NCBI GenBank assembly: GCA_011037195.1
Contig: JAAEAF010000344.1
Location: 186,001 to 250,000, forward strand
DNA length: 64,000 bases
Direction of reading: 5' to 3'
From: Triatoma infestans
Taxonomy: Eukaryota; Arthropoda; Insecta; Hemiptera; Reduviidae
The number at the start of each line of letters is the position of its first letter. Positions within the stretch are counted from its first letter, which is position 1. The translations under genes were made by a program, and so were the position numbers. Shown in pieces: positions 43,616 through 54,735 of this stretch. The notes under the pieces are model-generated. The model made no database searches. It was not told the origin of the DNA and saw nothing but the letters and a program-made list of their open reading frames with translations.

Positions 43616-44760
43616 GTGCCTTCAAAGATCACTGAGAAAATGACATGAATTTTATGGAGGCCAACATTCTTCAAATTCTCCTTAGTAGAGAGTGTTCCTT
43701 GTTCCGTTGAGTGCTCAATGTTCCGTTTAAATGAATTTTGGTTCCTTGGGAATGTTTAAAGAACAGAGATGTTTGTTTTGTTTTGTTTGTAATTGGATAA
43801 CTAATATTTGTGGCTGTCAGCGATTTGTGGCTGTAAAATAATAAACATAACAGACAAACACTCTGGGAAAATTGTGTTTAGCTGCGATTTAAGCTTCTGT
43901 GTTACATTATCAGTTCAATACTCTGCATTGCTCCACCACAGACCTACATTAGTTTAGTAAACATTGCGAGTTTGAAGAAAAAATTTGTAAATAGAAAACA
44001 GAGCAAGTCGAGTAAATATTTCGGTAGCAAAATATTATTTGAAAGCAAATCACTAAATATAATAACCTCAGTAAAAAGAATAATTCAGTACAAAAAGAAA
44101 AGAAAGTAAAAAAAAAGTGAAAATAGTTAATTATTAAAACAAAAAGTATTGCAAAGTATAAAGTCACAGTAAGTTAATGTCATTGAAAGTTTTGTAACTA
44201 GGCTTTGTCTTTTAATTTATTTATTTACTTTTGTTAAACAAAAGAGCTATAAAAATTCTTTTTTGTATTTCTAATGTTTAAATAAATATGTATACATCGA
44301 TAACTTTGTTCCAAAAAAATTCTTTTGTTTTTTATTTAATTGTAAATAAAAACAAAGATTTATTATGAGTATAGCTTTGTTTTATCTCTTTTTTTATACA
44401 TTAATCGATGAACAGAATCGATGTGGACTGAAGGAAGGGCCGCCCGCAGTGCTCTCAGTACAAGAATACGATTATAAAAGTTTGATATAGTATTAGTTGT
44501 ATAGATAACGAGCGCTTTTTTTGTATTATAAAAGTAACAAACGTTATAACGTTATATAGTAATAGATAAAAACATAATAATTGGTACTGAGAATGAATTA
44601 ACATTAGGAAACAAAAGGAGGAACGTATTAAGTACGTGTGTATGTATAATTAATATATGGCGTTAAGACAAGACTCCAGCTGCAAGGTAGAATAAAATAA
44701 AAACAATATATGATTTAAAAGGCTGTGGTTGTTTCTTTATTCTTTTATTACTTTTTTGTA
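43616..44760. other. Unassigned AT-rich DNA
   Basis: AT-rich throughout; two ATCGATG words at about 44,404 and 44,417. No coding sequence recognised. Confidence 0.4.
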
Positions 44761-44764
44761 GAGT

Positions 44765-45235
44765 GCATGCGACCAAAAGAGGTGTATTGTGCCACCCCCA
44801 CTGGTGCCAAGGATGAGGCCACTCACCTACAGCACCCTTTCCAGGTTAAGATCTCTGAGAAATCTCGGGAACTGAGAAGTTTCTAATAAGGGAGTATATC
44901 TTCCTCCAACACTTGGTAACATGTTCTAGGCCCAGCTTCTTCAAGGTGACCTCTCAGTCTCTATAATGCTCCGTGAAGAAACCCGCCAAACATGCGAAGC
45001 ATATTTTTACTCAGAACTGCTGATGCACGCTTCAAATCTTTTCTGGGTATAACCAGACCAGACAGGTCTTTGCTTTCTTCAGTCCTGCGAGGGATTTCCA
45101 GAGCTTTGCTGTCTTCACTTACTCCTCATTCCTGAGCTCTTCCCGTAAGAGACTGGTCGCTTATCTCACCAAAAGTTTCTGGCCCCATAAAAATAGATAC
45201 AGTACCTTTCCTTGCCAGGATATCGGCTATCTTTC
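44765..45235 (-). pseudogene. LINE RNase H end, linker and tail (family L-a)
   Basis: Minus strand: ADILARKGTVSIFMGPETFG and EISDQSLTG, matching ADTLARNGAA...PEPFYGISDQPL at 23.9 kb. Then RKDLKRASAVLSKNMLRMFG and HLEEAGPRTCYQ follow, equivalents of KDLKSALKNRLRML and HLKKLGL. Several stops. Confidence 0.75.
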
Positions 45236-45660
45236 AGTTAAAATCCATCAATCTTCGACTGTACTGAACATTTTTTCTTCAGTTTTTCTCGGCAATGGCA
45301 ACAATGATTTTCTTTATTTGAAACAGTTAGCTAGGGAAATTTATTTATTGACATGTTTTCTGGGGAAGCAACAATATTTAAGGGAAGTAGCACTTCAGTA
45401 CAATATCCGGTCCTACTAACTAGATAATACTAGAAGCATTGCTAAAATTTGAAGAAATTGGTCGTGCGGGTTACAAAATTGGTTTGAGTTTGGGGGGGGG
45501 GTTCAAAAACGCCTCCAATGATTTTCTTTAAACTTGGAATGGTTTCTGTTTTTTCAAAAAACATTATTTTTAGGTAGTTTCGAGGAATCTGTGACGTCAG
45601 ATTTCAGATTTATTAATCATCTCAAATACTACCTGCAGTGCTGCTACTAAACAACATTTA
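45236..45660 (+). repeat. REP-1 copy, plus, internal part
   Basis: AAAATCCATCAATCTTCGAC, CTCGGCAATGGCAACAATGA, then GTGACGTCAGATTTCAGATT. Both ends missing. Confidence 0.6.
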
Positions 45661-46995
45661 CCCGCACACCCAGCATATTTATATAATTAGCCAACTGAGA
45701 ATCAAATAGCAGAATTCAGCAAAATAATTTGGTTTAAAACACCAAATATTAGTTCTTTCTTATAGCAGCTGTTTTCATTTCTATTATTATTTTGTTAATC
45801 AGCTGATTTCTTTTATCTTGTGAATTCATTTAACGATACTATCGATAAAAACAAAGTAAAAAAAAGAAACTATAGGTAGTAATTATATTTGTAGTTAATA
45901 GGTTTTGGTACTCTACAGTTTGCATGTTGAAGAGTCTTTAGTTGGAGCTGGGCAGCCATATGTGTTAATATAGAAGTTGTGCAGCTCCGACATTAGGCTT
46001 TCATATTTTAGTGTTGTTGGTGTGTAATCGGCTAGTTAGTAGGGTGAAAGGGGGGGGCAGATGTTGTTCTGGGTTGTTGTTGTTGTTGATGGCTAATTTA
46101 GTAGATATGGCAGTGGTTGTTAGGCTGAAAGGAGAGCGACACAGAGGGAGAGAACTTAGTTATTGCATGTGAGAGTGTTACAGCGCAGGCGTATTCAACC
46201 TTTCTGCACACTCACTTCTTAGCTGCGGGCCAATCATTTCTTTTTGGTTACCAAAAACAAAAAGTAATAAAAAAATAGTTATTACCTTCGCGTGGTTTGG
46301 AAAACCAGTCAAAAGGTTTCTTTTGTTTGTTAGGTTATAACGAGGGGCTAAGCCTTCAGGGCGTAGTTTTGTTAACTCATTGGGGTCAGTTATGTATTTT
46401 TTTTTTTTTTTTGGAGGGTGTAGGTCTTTTTTTTTGTATTTTATGTGTGAATATGTGTGCGTGTGTGAGAGATATGTGTCTATCACTAGGAGATATGTAT
46501 TAATATAATGGTTACTAAGAGGTTATGCTGTCGTGTTGTGTATGTTTGTATGGAGCCCATAAAGAATAAGCACCAAGATGGCGTAGTCGTATTAGTCGTA
46601 TCTGACCCCAGATCAACTGAGCTTGTACACCACATAATGTCATAATACTAACTTTGTTTTTATTTTCTCGGGAGGGAACTCCCAGCCAGGTGGGTATAGA
46701 TAGGTGGTGGGGCATAGCCTTAACATTCTGCTCTGCCCTCTTTCTTTCATCGTATATATATATATATATATATATATAAACATATATACATTTAAGACCA
46801 AATATTTCACAGTACTAATAAAATATAAGTTTAAAAACTCTATCTGTGAAAAGGAAAATTCCACGTCTTTCTTAAAGCTGTAATTCTTGCCAGTTTCTAA
46901 TTTGACAAATTAAACCTAAACTGACCGGATGCTTAAGAGTCCCTTCACTAAAATGTTTCATATAAAAATGAATAGTCCGATATATATATATATCA
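45661..46995. other. Unassigned DNA; promoter-like cluster at its start
   Basis: Includes the motif cluster at 45,764-45,853, a G-rich patch near 46,050, poly-T at 46,398-46,412 and a TA run at 46,751-46,780. A word at about 46,187 (GCGTATTCAACCTTTCTGCA) recalls hAT ends, but no partner was found. No coding sequence recognised. Confidence 0.35.
45764..45853. promoter_or_regulatory. Possible promoter-type motif cluster (CAGCTG E-boxes and DRE-like site)
   Basis: GCAGCTGTTTT, AATCAGCTGATT and ACTATCGATAAA lie within 90 bases in REP-1-free DNA. In Drosophila, CAGCTG E-boxes and the TATCGATA (DRE) word mark housekeeping-type core promoters; use of that rule in this genome is inference. No transcript evidence. 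Confidence 0.25.
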
Positions 46996-46996
46996 T

Positions 46997-47995
46997 TACT
47001 TTCCGTTACTGCTATAACAGGAAGTATTGCGGCAAAATACCAGAAAGCTCAAAGACGTTATTCCGTGCATCACCCTGGATCTTTTTACTTACTATTACTC
47101 CTAAGAGGAAGAAGAAGTAGTGCTAGTTACTGCTACAGTCCTGTTCTGATTGGGCCAGATTTTCGAAATGGAGTTTTCACTGAAAATGAAAAACATGTTT
47201 TTAGCGAATCGTCTGTATGTGTGTAAATAGAATATTTCAAAAACGCAAAGTTGCTGTAAGTTCAAACTTGGTATTCCATTTAGGTCCCACCGCACTACCG
47301 CCGCATCAGAAACAAACAATTCAGGTAAAATCCAACAACCTGGAGTGAGACTATACTGAATGTTATTTTTCTTCCGTTTTGCGTGATTTTCTCAAAAACG
47401 GCCCCAACGATTTTCTTTAAGCTCCGTACACTGTCTACACTCATAAATACCTATTACTTTTATATGAAACATTTTCCTGGAAAATTTAACGCTGGGGGAA
47501 CAGTAGCGTTATGCTTTCCCATAAAGTACCACTTCAGTATGATATAATATGGTGTTTACCACCTACATAATATTAATACACATTAGCAGCATTGATAGAA
47601 TTCCACACTTGAAGGAAATTGGATAACCGTAAATGCGATTTTACAGAATAGGATTTTCAGTTTTTTGGAATTTTTGTCGAAAACTGTTTTCGATGATTTT
47701 GTTTAAAACTCGGAATGGTTGGTGCATAGCTAGAAATGTATCACTTTTATTTGGAAATATATTTTTAAAATAACAATGATTTTGGTGAGGTATTGGAGGG
47801 CGGGGTCTGTCAGTTAGTTTAAATTCTCAGCTTTGAAATAGGGCGTTCCACATCAGGCCGCTGAGGTATACAATTAAAATCCCCACTACCACTTTTATGG
47901 CCAGCCCAACTAAACATTACTATTTTATACAAACTTTCATTATATGGTATTGGTTAGGGAAAGTGGTGTAAGAGTTTCGCACCAGATTTTTTTTA
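46997..47995 (+). repeat. REP-1 copy, plus, full length
   Basis: End 2 (TACTTTCCGTTACTGC, AACAGGAAGTATTGCGG) to End 1 (GGGAAAGTGGTGTAAGAG, TTTCGCACCAG and T8). Two modules. It has the 'GGGCGTTCCACATCAGGCCG' block next to End 1. A short piece at 47,040-47,160 looks rearranged. Confidence 0.8.
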
Positions 47996-48004
47996 ATTTT
48001 CTTC

Positions 48005-48675
48005 TGACTTTAGACTCAATATTGAAGGAAATCGGCCAACCGCAAGGGCATCTTTACAAAGTAGGTTTTTTATTTTGAGTTTTTAGATTTTCCACATGAA
48101 CGGGATATAGTCGTATCACTTTTATTTAAACCATTTTTTACCGCAAAAATTGTTTTTTTTTGGGGTTGTGAGGAAGGTGTGACGTTAAATTCCAAATGTT
48201 ATTGGCGTGGGTTGCAATGTAACCACTTCACCAACTACCTGCTATTGGTAGATACAAGTTCCACACCACCTCTATATCTATGTTGCGCTAAATGCCTAAA
48301 GTTTCCAAGCTTAAAGAAAACTTCACAATCTCTAATTGAGTGAACTGCAGTGGTGTGCCATAAAAGTAGTAGTGGGGATTTTAATTGTATACCAATTGAG
48401 TTTCACAGCAGATTTTCAATGTACTCACTACATAAATACAGACATCATTTTTGATTTGAAACTCTTTTCCTTTTCACCACTTGCCTTTGAAGCTTTTCAT
48501 TGGTTTGTAGGGGAAGCAGAGCCAGAGGCATACCTCTATAGTGGCATTTCAATATATTTCACAGTTCCGTCATATACCCAGGATTATACATGATTAATTC
48601 TACTGCGCAAATTTGAATTTTAGAAGAAAATTTCCCACCCAGTGGCTGTGAGTGTTTCACGCTACATGATTTTTC
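48005..48675 (+). repeat. REP-1 copy, plus, lacking End 2
   Basis: CGGCCAACCGCAAGGGCATC, CACTTTTATTTAAACCATTT, GTGACGTTAAATTCCAAATG blocks, ending GTGGCTGTGAGTGTTTCACG. Confidence 0.65.
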
Positions 48676-48955
48676 TTTATAATTTTATTTACGCCCTCAT
48701 GCAAGAAGTAAAACTTAACCAATCTACGGTTTACTTCTTAAATAAAACCGTGGAGAAAGTTAAATTTTTGTTATAGAAGCGAAATATCTTTTGCTACCTC
48801 ATTTAACCTTCATGCTTCTGTATTTCCCACATTTACACCATCATTTTGTAATAACATATGATACAACAACAACAAAAAATTAATAAGCCACAGCTGACTT
48901 AATTTTGTTCAACCAACACTCCCTTCGTCATTAAATGGAACTAATTTGTTGAAGC
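48676..48955. other. Unassigned DNA
   Basis: AT-rich DNA between two REP-1 copies; nothing recognised. Confidence 0.4.
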
Positions 48956-48959
48956 TATT

Positions 48960-49457
48960 TTTAGTTGGCAGTTGTACACGGATGTAAAAAAAATGTTTTT
49001 AGCGAAGATCTGTTCTGTGTGTGTGTGTGTGTATGCTTGTGCATGATGTGTTCGAGAGAGTTTCGATAAAAATCCGCCAACCGGAAGATCAATTTTATAA
49101 TTTTTTCCCCCAGCTTATCGAGATTTCCTCAAAAAATAGCAATAACAATTTGTTCCCAGCTGCGCCACCACCAACTTGCATAAGTATTTTATTTGAAAAA
49201 TTTGCCGGGAAAAATGGGTTAACTAAATTTAAATGTGCCCAAGCTTTCTTGGTTTCAATATAGAGCCGCTCCACATAAGGCCGCTCAGGTATACAAGTAA
49301 AATCCCCGCCACTATTCTTATGGCCAGCCCAACTAAACATTGTAACGTTGTAATTTTATAGAAAATTTCTCGATTAAATTGTTGGAATTAATTGGATTAA
49401 GAAAAAGAAAAATTAGAGCAAGAGAAAGTGATGTGAGTGTTTCAAACCAGATTTTTT
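48960..49457 (+). repeat. REP-1 copy, plus, End 1 side
   Basis: TTTTTAGCGAAGATCTG(TG)n, CGCCAACCGGAAGATC, the 'CCACATAAGGCCGCTCAGG' block, and End 1 (GAGCAAGAGAAAGTGATGTG, AGTGTTTCAAACCAG). Confidence 0.8.
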
Positions 49458-49699
49458 CCCCTAAAAGTTCCAAACCATCCCGGCTTACCTCGCAAAACTT
49501 TCTTTGCTAGCCTGCTTTCAGACATGCAGACATTGCTTTCATGTCCGAACTACCATTTTCTGTGGTTCCGCCGTACAAAAGATAACTAATCTGGTTTCTC
49601 CCCCCACCCGAACAACAACCAAGCTTTTCGGTTTCTTCTTATTCGCCAAAAGCCTCACTGGAATATCCAAATATTCTCCACAGTACTCCAGGTAATGAC
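49458..49699. other. Unassigned DNA, possible exon-like stretch
   Basis: A less AT-rich stretch with a 63-codon open frame ending near a donor-like CTCCAG|GTAATG. No recognisable product. Confidence 0.25.
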
Positions 49700-49998
49700 A
49701 AAAATTAAGTGGATTTGCCAGAAATTACCAAATTTGAAGAAAATCGATTCCTAACCGGAAGTGAGCATTTATTGAAACCTTTTTTTTCGCGGTTTTCCTG
49801 GAAAAATGACACAATCTGATTTTCTTTAGACTTGTAAACGAACCACAACATAAGTAGACCATCTATCACTTACTTGCTTGTTTGGACATTTTTCCGAGAA
49901 ATGTTGTAATTTTAATATTCACAGAGGAGCTCTCAAACTGGAGGCAGTGAAGGCAATAAATTAATAAAATTGTGTGATCGTTTCACACCAGATCTTCA
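49700..49998 (+). repeat. REP-1 copy, plus, End 1 side
   Basis: CCTAACCGGAAGTGAGC, GGTTTTCCTGGAAAAATGAC, ending GTGTGATCGTTTCACACCAG. Confidence 0.7.
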
Positions 49999-50740
49999 CT
50001 AACTATTAATTACCGTATGCCATTTTTTCTTACTTTTTCCACCGTTTAGTGATACTAGTATGAAATAAAAATTATATATTCATAACGGTTTAAAGGTAAT
50101 AAGCTTTTCTAAATTATATATCTGATTTAATTTTTAACATTTGATAGCTTAATTTATTTAGCACGCCATACAGATATAAAAACATTAAACTAGAGGAAGA
50201 ATATAAAAATGAACTAAATAAAAAAAAACACAATCCAAACCTGCTACATTTAATGAAGCAGAAAATTATTAACCTGGTGAATTGTTACCTTCATTGTAAG
50301 AGAGCGCTACTAGGGGCTTGTTTTGTGTAGGGAAACAGAACATTAAAATACATTAGATATGGATCAGCTGTTGGCCAACAGTGGCGCGCTCTCAACGTTA
50401 GTGGGCTTGCCTAGAATTAGAAACATACCTATATATGTATAATAAAATACAACTAGAGAATTAAATTGCATGAATAAAGGAATGTACGGTTATTAGTTTT
50501 GTTTATAATAATTCTATCCATTAGATTTTCCGTTTTATTCTGTGATTTCCGCTTATTTTTTTTTTATGCACAATTAGACTAGAAAATAATTTTTCTAAAC
50601 GAATTCCATTACATGACGAACAAACGCGTAGTAGAATATCCATTTATATTCCGTATAATTACCACCTTAGCATGCAAGACACATGGGTTTTGATCAAAAT
50701 CAACGTCAACGGAAGTGCGACTTTCCTTAGCATAATTTTG
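49999..50740. other. Unassigned AT-rich DNA
   Basis: ATCAGCTGTTGGCC at about 50,363. Nothing else recognised. Confidence 0.4.
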
Positions 50741-50842
50741 ACTCACTTTTGCTACTGGTAAGAGGAAGTATTGAGATCGTGTCAAATTTTTGATATTCAA
50801 TTTTCACCGGAAGTACATGTTTTGAGGTCCAACCAAGTACAT

Positions 50843-50899
50843 GTATTGTGAGTCCAGTACAGGTATTGTGAGTCCAGTACAATTATTGTGAGTCCAGTA
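50843..50899. repeat. 20-bp minisatellite, left block (about 3 units)
   Basis: Units of TATTGTGAGTCCAGTACAGG with small changes. The block continues as 53,782-53,873 on the other side of the LINE. Confidence 0.9.
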
Positions 50900-51317
50900 T
50901 TATTATTTATTTATTTTTTATTTATTAATTTTTATTGTACAGGAATATTTTTACATTGGTTTATATATACAATAATTTAACATTATTATTGCTTTGGATA
51001 TTATCCGTCAGCAGAGTTGCAAATGTGAACTTACATTTTAAGAATCAATTAGCATTTTTTATAAATTATAATAATATATAGATATAATAATTAAAAATAA
51101 TAATAAAAAACAAGAGAAAATACTTATTAAAGAAAAAAAATTCTATTTTTTAATTAATATTAATTATAATTAAATTCTCTAACTAATAGAGATCTATAAT
51201 ATAATGCCTCTTTCAAAAATCCGACTAAGGCAGTCCAGTTTTGGCCGTTCAGAAGATTTAGCAACTCATTTTCCGATAAGGAATATTTATTAAAATATCT
51301 ATATCTGTGTGGCTTCA

Positions 51318-51931
51318 ATATAGGACAGATAGCCTTTCATTTTCTATTTCTCTGCAGTTACAGAGAGAACAGAGCTGACATTCTTCAGGCCTAAATGGTC
51401 TATAATTTAAATTTAACAGCTCACACCGAGCCTTCAGTATTAGCTTAACCTCATTTAATGGCCAACAATCTATATAACTAGAACTATTATAATCTAACAA
51501 GGGGTATAATCCATGCGAAACACCTTGCCTTGCATTTACCTCCGCATTAGCTCTTTCTTCTCGGTTTATGTTAACAATTAGCTCCCCTATACTGGATTCC
51601 CAAACTGTCACTATAGTGTCACCATCTGCCTCTGTATTAATATTATATAGATTACATAAATTTTTCCAATTTGGCACCAGTATAAATTTCTTTTAATTAC
51701 TTCTATCGCAACCATTCGTGGCAGTCTGAAATTAGGCAATTTTAAAACATTTCCTACATAATTTAAATGAAGTTTTAAAGTATACAAGTGCATACTGGAA
51801 ATCTTCAATTCCAAATTTAAAATGTAATTTGGCGCATTGCTTGGAAGCGCAAATAATTTTTTAAAGTTGAATCTTTGTAATTTTTCCACTTGTTCGTACT
51901 TATTATACCCCAAACTTGGGCGGCATAACAC
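51318..51931 (-). pseudogene. LINE C-terminal domain (two frames)
   Basis: Continues the reverse transcriptase after a frameshift near 51,905: the frame with EQVEKLQRFNFKKLFALP (thumb) runs to about 51,680. A second frameshift then leads to NWKNLCNLYNINTEADGD, VKLILKARCELLNLNYRPFR and a Cys-rich CQLCSLCNCREIENE, the equivalent of the usual 'CSLCN..E.E..H....C' end. The His/Cys half is lost before the stop at 51,318. Confidence 0.75.
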
Positions 51932-52758
51932 ATGACAGTCCTCGATACTGCATTAAACACCTTCACCTTGGAGGCAAGAGGTACCTTACTGTTACAAAAC
52001 ACATTCTGCCAAGTACAATTAATCCCGAGTTTCGCCGAAGAGAGTTTTTCTTTCAGGTGATAGTTAAAGGATAAAGTAGGAGTAAGATGAACACCCAAGT
52101 ACTTGTAATTGTTTACAATTTCTATCTTTTTACCATCAAAGTCCCAGCTTCCCCCACACCTTCCACCTTTTCTCTTACAAATCATTATTTTTGACTTATC
52201 GAGATTAACCTCGAGTCCCCAAGTTTTACAGTATGTACACAAATTGTTTATCATGTGTTGCAGTTTATCCGGCCGGTCGCTAATCAAAACTATATCATCT
52301 GCATACATTAGCAGATTCACTTTTATGCCGCCTATATTTATACCACCTTCTATTTCTTCAACTAAATCATTAATATAGATGGAAAATAATATTGGTGATA
52401 AAAGACACCCTTGCCTAAGACCAATGGGTGTATCGAAAAAATCCGACATGCCATTATTACCCCAGACAGCTGCTCGCGTATTCTCGTTTAAGCGTTTTAC
52501 TATATTAATGAATTTATTAGAAATACCGTACTTAGACAACTTATAGAACAACAGATCTCTCGGAATAGAGTCAAATGCAGCTCTAAAATCAACAAAAAAC
52601 AAATATACCCGGTTCGCAGAACGTTCTACCAGTTTTAATTTTATTAAATTGATTAAGCAGAAGATATTATCGATAGTGGAATACCGCTTACGGAAACCTG
52701 CTTGAAATTCGGAGATCACGTTACGCTCCTCAATCCAGATTTGAAGTCTATTTAACAA
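51817..52758 (-). pseudogene. LINE reverse transcriptase domain, 313 codons open
   Basis: The longest open frame of the window. Motif A FFVDFRAAFDS (catalytic D at residue 57), motif B GLRQGCLLSPILFSIYINDL (112-131), motif C MYADDIVLI (YADD at 152-155), then NLDKSKIMICKRKGG and NNYKYLGVHL (about 215-230), the standard order for a non-LTR reverse transcriptase. All catalytic aspartates are intact. Upstream in another frame the palm start is readable (KGDSSQVSHYRGIS, EFQAGFRKRYST). It is part of a frameshifted, 5'-truncated element and so not functional here. Confidence 0.9.
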
Positions 52759-52973
52759 TAATCCTGTAAATAATTTTGCTTCTGTATTTATAAAGGATAT
52801 ACCCCTATAATGAGAGACCTGGCTGGAATCCCCTTTTTTGTATAAAGGAAATATGAGAGAATCCTTAAAATTACTTGGAATACGGAAAGTATTGTATATT
52901 TTATTAAAAACTGTAACTAAGTTATGTAAAAAGCAATCAGACGCATTTTTGAAAAACTCATATGGGATCCGGT

Positions 52974-53781
52974 TTAAACCAGGGGCCTTGCCGTTTTTGC
53001 TTTTCCCAGAACCGCCCTTAACTCCGACATTGAAAAGTCACTGTCCAATAATTCGTCTTTATGTAGTGGTTCACAGTGGGATATTAAGGGTGTATCAATT
53101 TGCCTGCTATATAAATTTTGAAAATAGATTTTAAAATCATTAATACTAATACTTTTATTACACAAAATATTTTTTTGCTTAAATATTTTTATAGTCTGCC
53201 AGAATTGTTGCGAATCTTTAACATTTTTCAATTTTTCAATCAATTCATCAAAATATTCTTTTCGTTTTAAACTACAAACATTCTTGTACCTTTTATTACA
53301 ATCTAAATATAATTTTTTCATAACTAGAGAGTTATTTCTTTTATATCGTCTTAATAATTTAAGTGATTTATTTCTCAGTTTAAGGCAGCTCCAATCAAAC
53401 CACTCTTGATTTTTCTGTAAAATTACACTAAAATTTTTAACCTTAAGTGCTGCGATTTTTTTAATCGAATTGGTTAATTTAAGTAAAAACATTTCTGGTT
53501 CATTTGCCAACCATTCCCCAGTCAGTAATTCTGCTTCTAATTTATTTTTAAAATGCTTACTGTCCATTTCCGACCATACTAATTTTGGCAATAGAGGCAA
53601 CGGTGTCTCATCAGAACTATCCTCATTTGTTTTTATGGTTAGAACCAGAGGTAGATGATCCGAGAATATTTCCGGAATGAACTCAAATTTATCAATGGAT
53701 GACAATAATGATTGACTTACACAACACAGGTCAATTACCGAGGAGCCCATGGCTCCAACAAACGTTAATTCCCCTTCCTCA
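52974..53781 (-). pseudogene. LINE endonuclease C-terminus and linker
   Basis: The first LINE residues are EEGELTFVGAMGSSVIDLCC; SVIDL and SDHLPLVLTI (about 32 residues on) are the last conserved blocks of APE-type LINE endonucleases, with the catalytic SDH kept. A long linker follows (ALKVKNFSV, EWFDWSCL, RRYKRNN), then LRAVLGKAKT; a frameshift in an A5 run precedes the NGKAPGLNRIPYEFF start of the reverse transcriptase. The N-terminal endonuclease and any ORF1 are missing. The apparent residues upstream come from the minisatellite. Confidence 0.85.
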
Positions 53782-53873
53782 ATTGTGAGTCCAGTACAGG
53801 TATTGTGAGTCCAGTACATGTATTGTGAGTCCAGTACAGGTATTGTGAGTCCAGTACAGGTATTGTGAGTCCA
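53782..53873. repeat. 20-bp minisatellite, right block (about 4.5 units)
   Basis: TATTGTGAGTCCAGTACAGG and near-identical units up to CCAGAAAAG. Confidence 0.9.
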
Positions 53874-54107
53874 GAAAAGTGTATATTTTTACAGAAATTG
53901 ATCTCTGTGAGTTTGTATGTTCAGTATAACATTCTAACTTGGTATTTCGCTTATGTTCAAACAGAGATCTGAATAATAGGTTTGGCAAAATGAGATCAAA
54001 AGAAAGTACCACTTTAACGAGTGGATGGTTTTTTTGGTTTTATTATGATTTTCTTGGGAATAACTCCAACCACATTCCTTAAATATGGTATATATATATA
54101 TATATAA

Positions 54108-54258
54108 AGTAATGCCTATTTTTTTCAAGAGGGCTTAACATCCAACTACCAAATTAGGTGTCGTGGACGGGGCGGAATAGCAGTTGTAAGCGGGACTCGA
54201 ACTGGGGACCTCGCAGTTACAAGTCCATCTCATAACCACTACACCAACACCGCCCCTC
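54108..54258 (-). mobile_element. tRNA-derived SINE
   Basis: Minus strand: GGGGCGGTGTTGGTGTAGTG (A-box region), an anticodon-loop-like CTTGTAA (would be TGT, Thr), and a B-box AGTTCGAGTCCC. The T stem and acceptor stem do not pair as in a working tRNA, and about 60 non-tRNA bases follow, ending CTCTTGAAAAAAATAGGC and an AT run. TA repeats border both sides. Inserted in REP-1. Not a functional tRNA gene. Confidence 0.75.
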
Positions 54259-54735
54259 AATTATATATATATAACGCTCAAACTTTTATTTGTAACATTT
54301 TTCCGGGAAAATTCATTTTTGGGGATCGGTGAGGTTAGGGTTTACCCTAAAGTGTCATTTCCATGCATTTTACAATTCGATCAACTATATAATATTAATA
54401 AGAATTCAATGTGTAGCCAAAATACTGAATTTAAAGTAGATCGGTTTATCGGACATTGGACTTCATTGAATTTCTTTTCCAGTTTTTGCGATTTTCTCGA
54501 AAACGGCTCCAAAGATTTTCGGTAAACTGCGTATACTATTTACAGACATCACTTTTATTTGTAGCATTTTCCTAGGATACATGATTATTGTGGCGTTAAT
54601 TTCTTACCAATTTGATATGTGTTGGGTCAGTGTTTTTGGAGCGCTCTACCGGGCCATAATATATTCACTCATTTCTCTGCCAAAATCAGTTAGTTGGTAC
54701 TCATCGCCCATCATCACTGTATTTATGTTAGGACA

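Larger units (their letters stand above)
50900..53781 (-). mobile_element. LINE retrotransposon, 5'-truncated, in a minisatellite
   Basis: Minus-strand order: partial endonuclease, reverse transcriptase, C-terminal domain, then a 3' tail of AATAAATAAATAATAATA type (plus-strand TTATTATTTATTTA from 50,900). ATTGTGAGTCCAGTA borders both ends, but the target is itself a tandem repeat of that word, so a true duplication cannot be separated from repeat units. Three frameshifts break the coding region. The clade is unresolved; absence of RNase H and a microsatellite-like tail point away from the L-a to L-d families. Confidence 0.9.
50743..54735 (+). repeat. REP-1 copy, plus, expanded by minisatellite, LINE and SINE insertions
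   Basis: End 2 at 50,743-50,835 (GCTACTGGTAAGAGGAAGTA, TTTTCACCGGAAGTACATG, TTTTGAGGTCC). REP-1 resumes after 53,873 with the GTTTGTATG tract, module words (CTCGAAAACGGCTCCAAAGA) and the 'GTTGGGTCAGTGTTTTTGG' block, ending without End 1 near 54,735. The natural copy would be about 1 kb. Confidence 0.75.

Noticed and set aside
46180..46490. hAT-type transposon starting at about 46,187
   Set aside because: The word GCGTATTCAACCTTTCTGCA resembles hAT ends, but I found no matching inverted end, no 8-bp duplication and no transposase.
52109..52378. Plus-strand 89-codon frame
   Set aside because: Antisense shadow of the LINE reverse transcriptase.
53779..54012. Repetitive minus-strand protein frame with YWTHNTCTGL-like repeats
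   Set aside because: It is the translation of the 20-bp minisatellite, not a coding repeat.
54108..54258. Functional tRNA-Thr gene
   Set aside because: A-box, anticodon loop and B-box are recognisable, but T and acceptor stems do not pair and a ~60-base non-tRNA body with an AT tail follows, as in a SINE.
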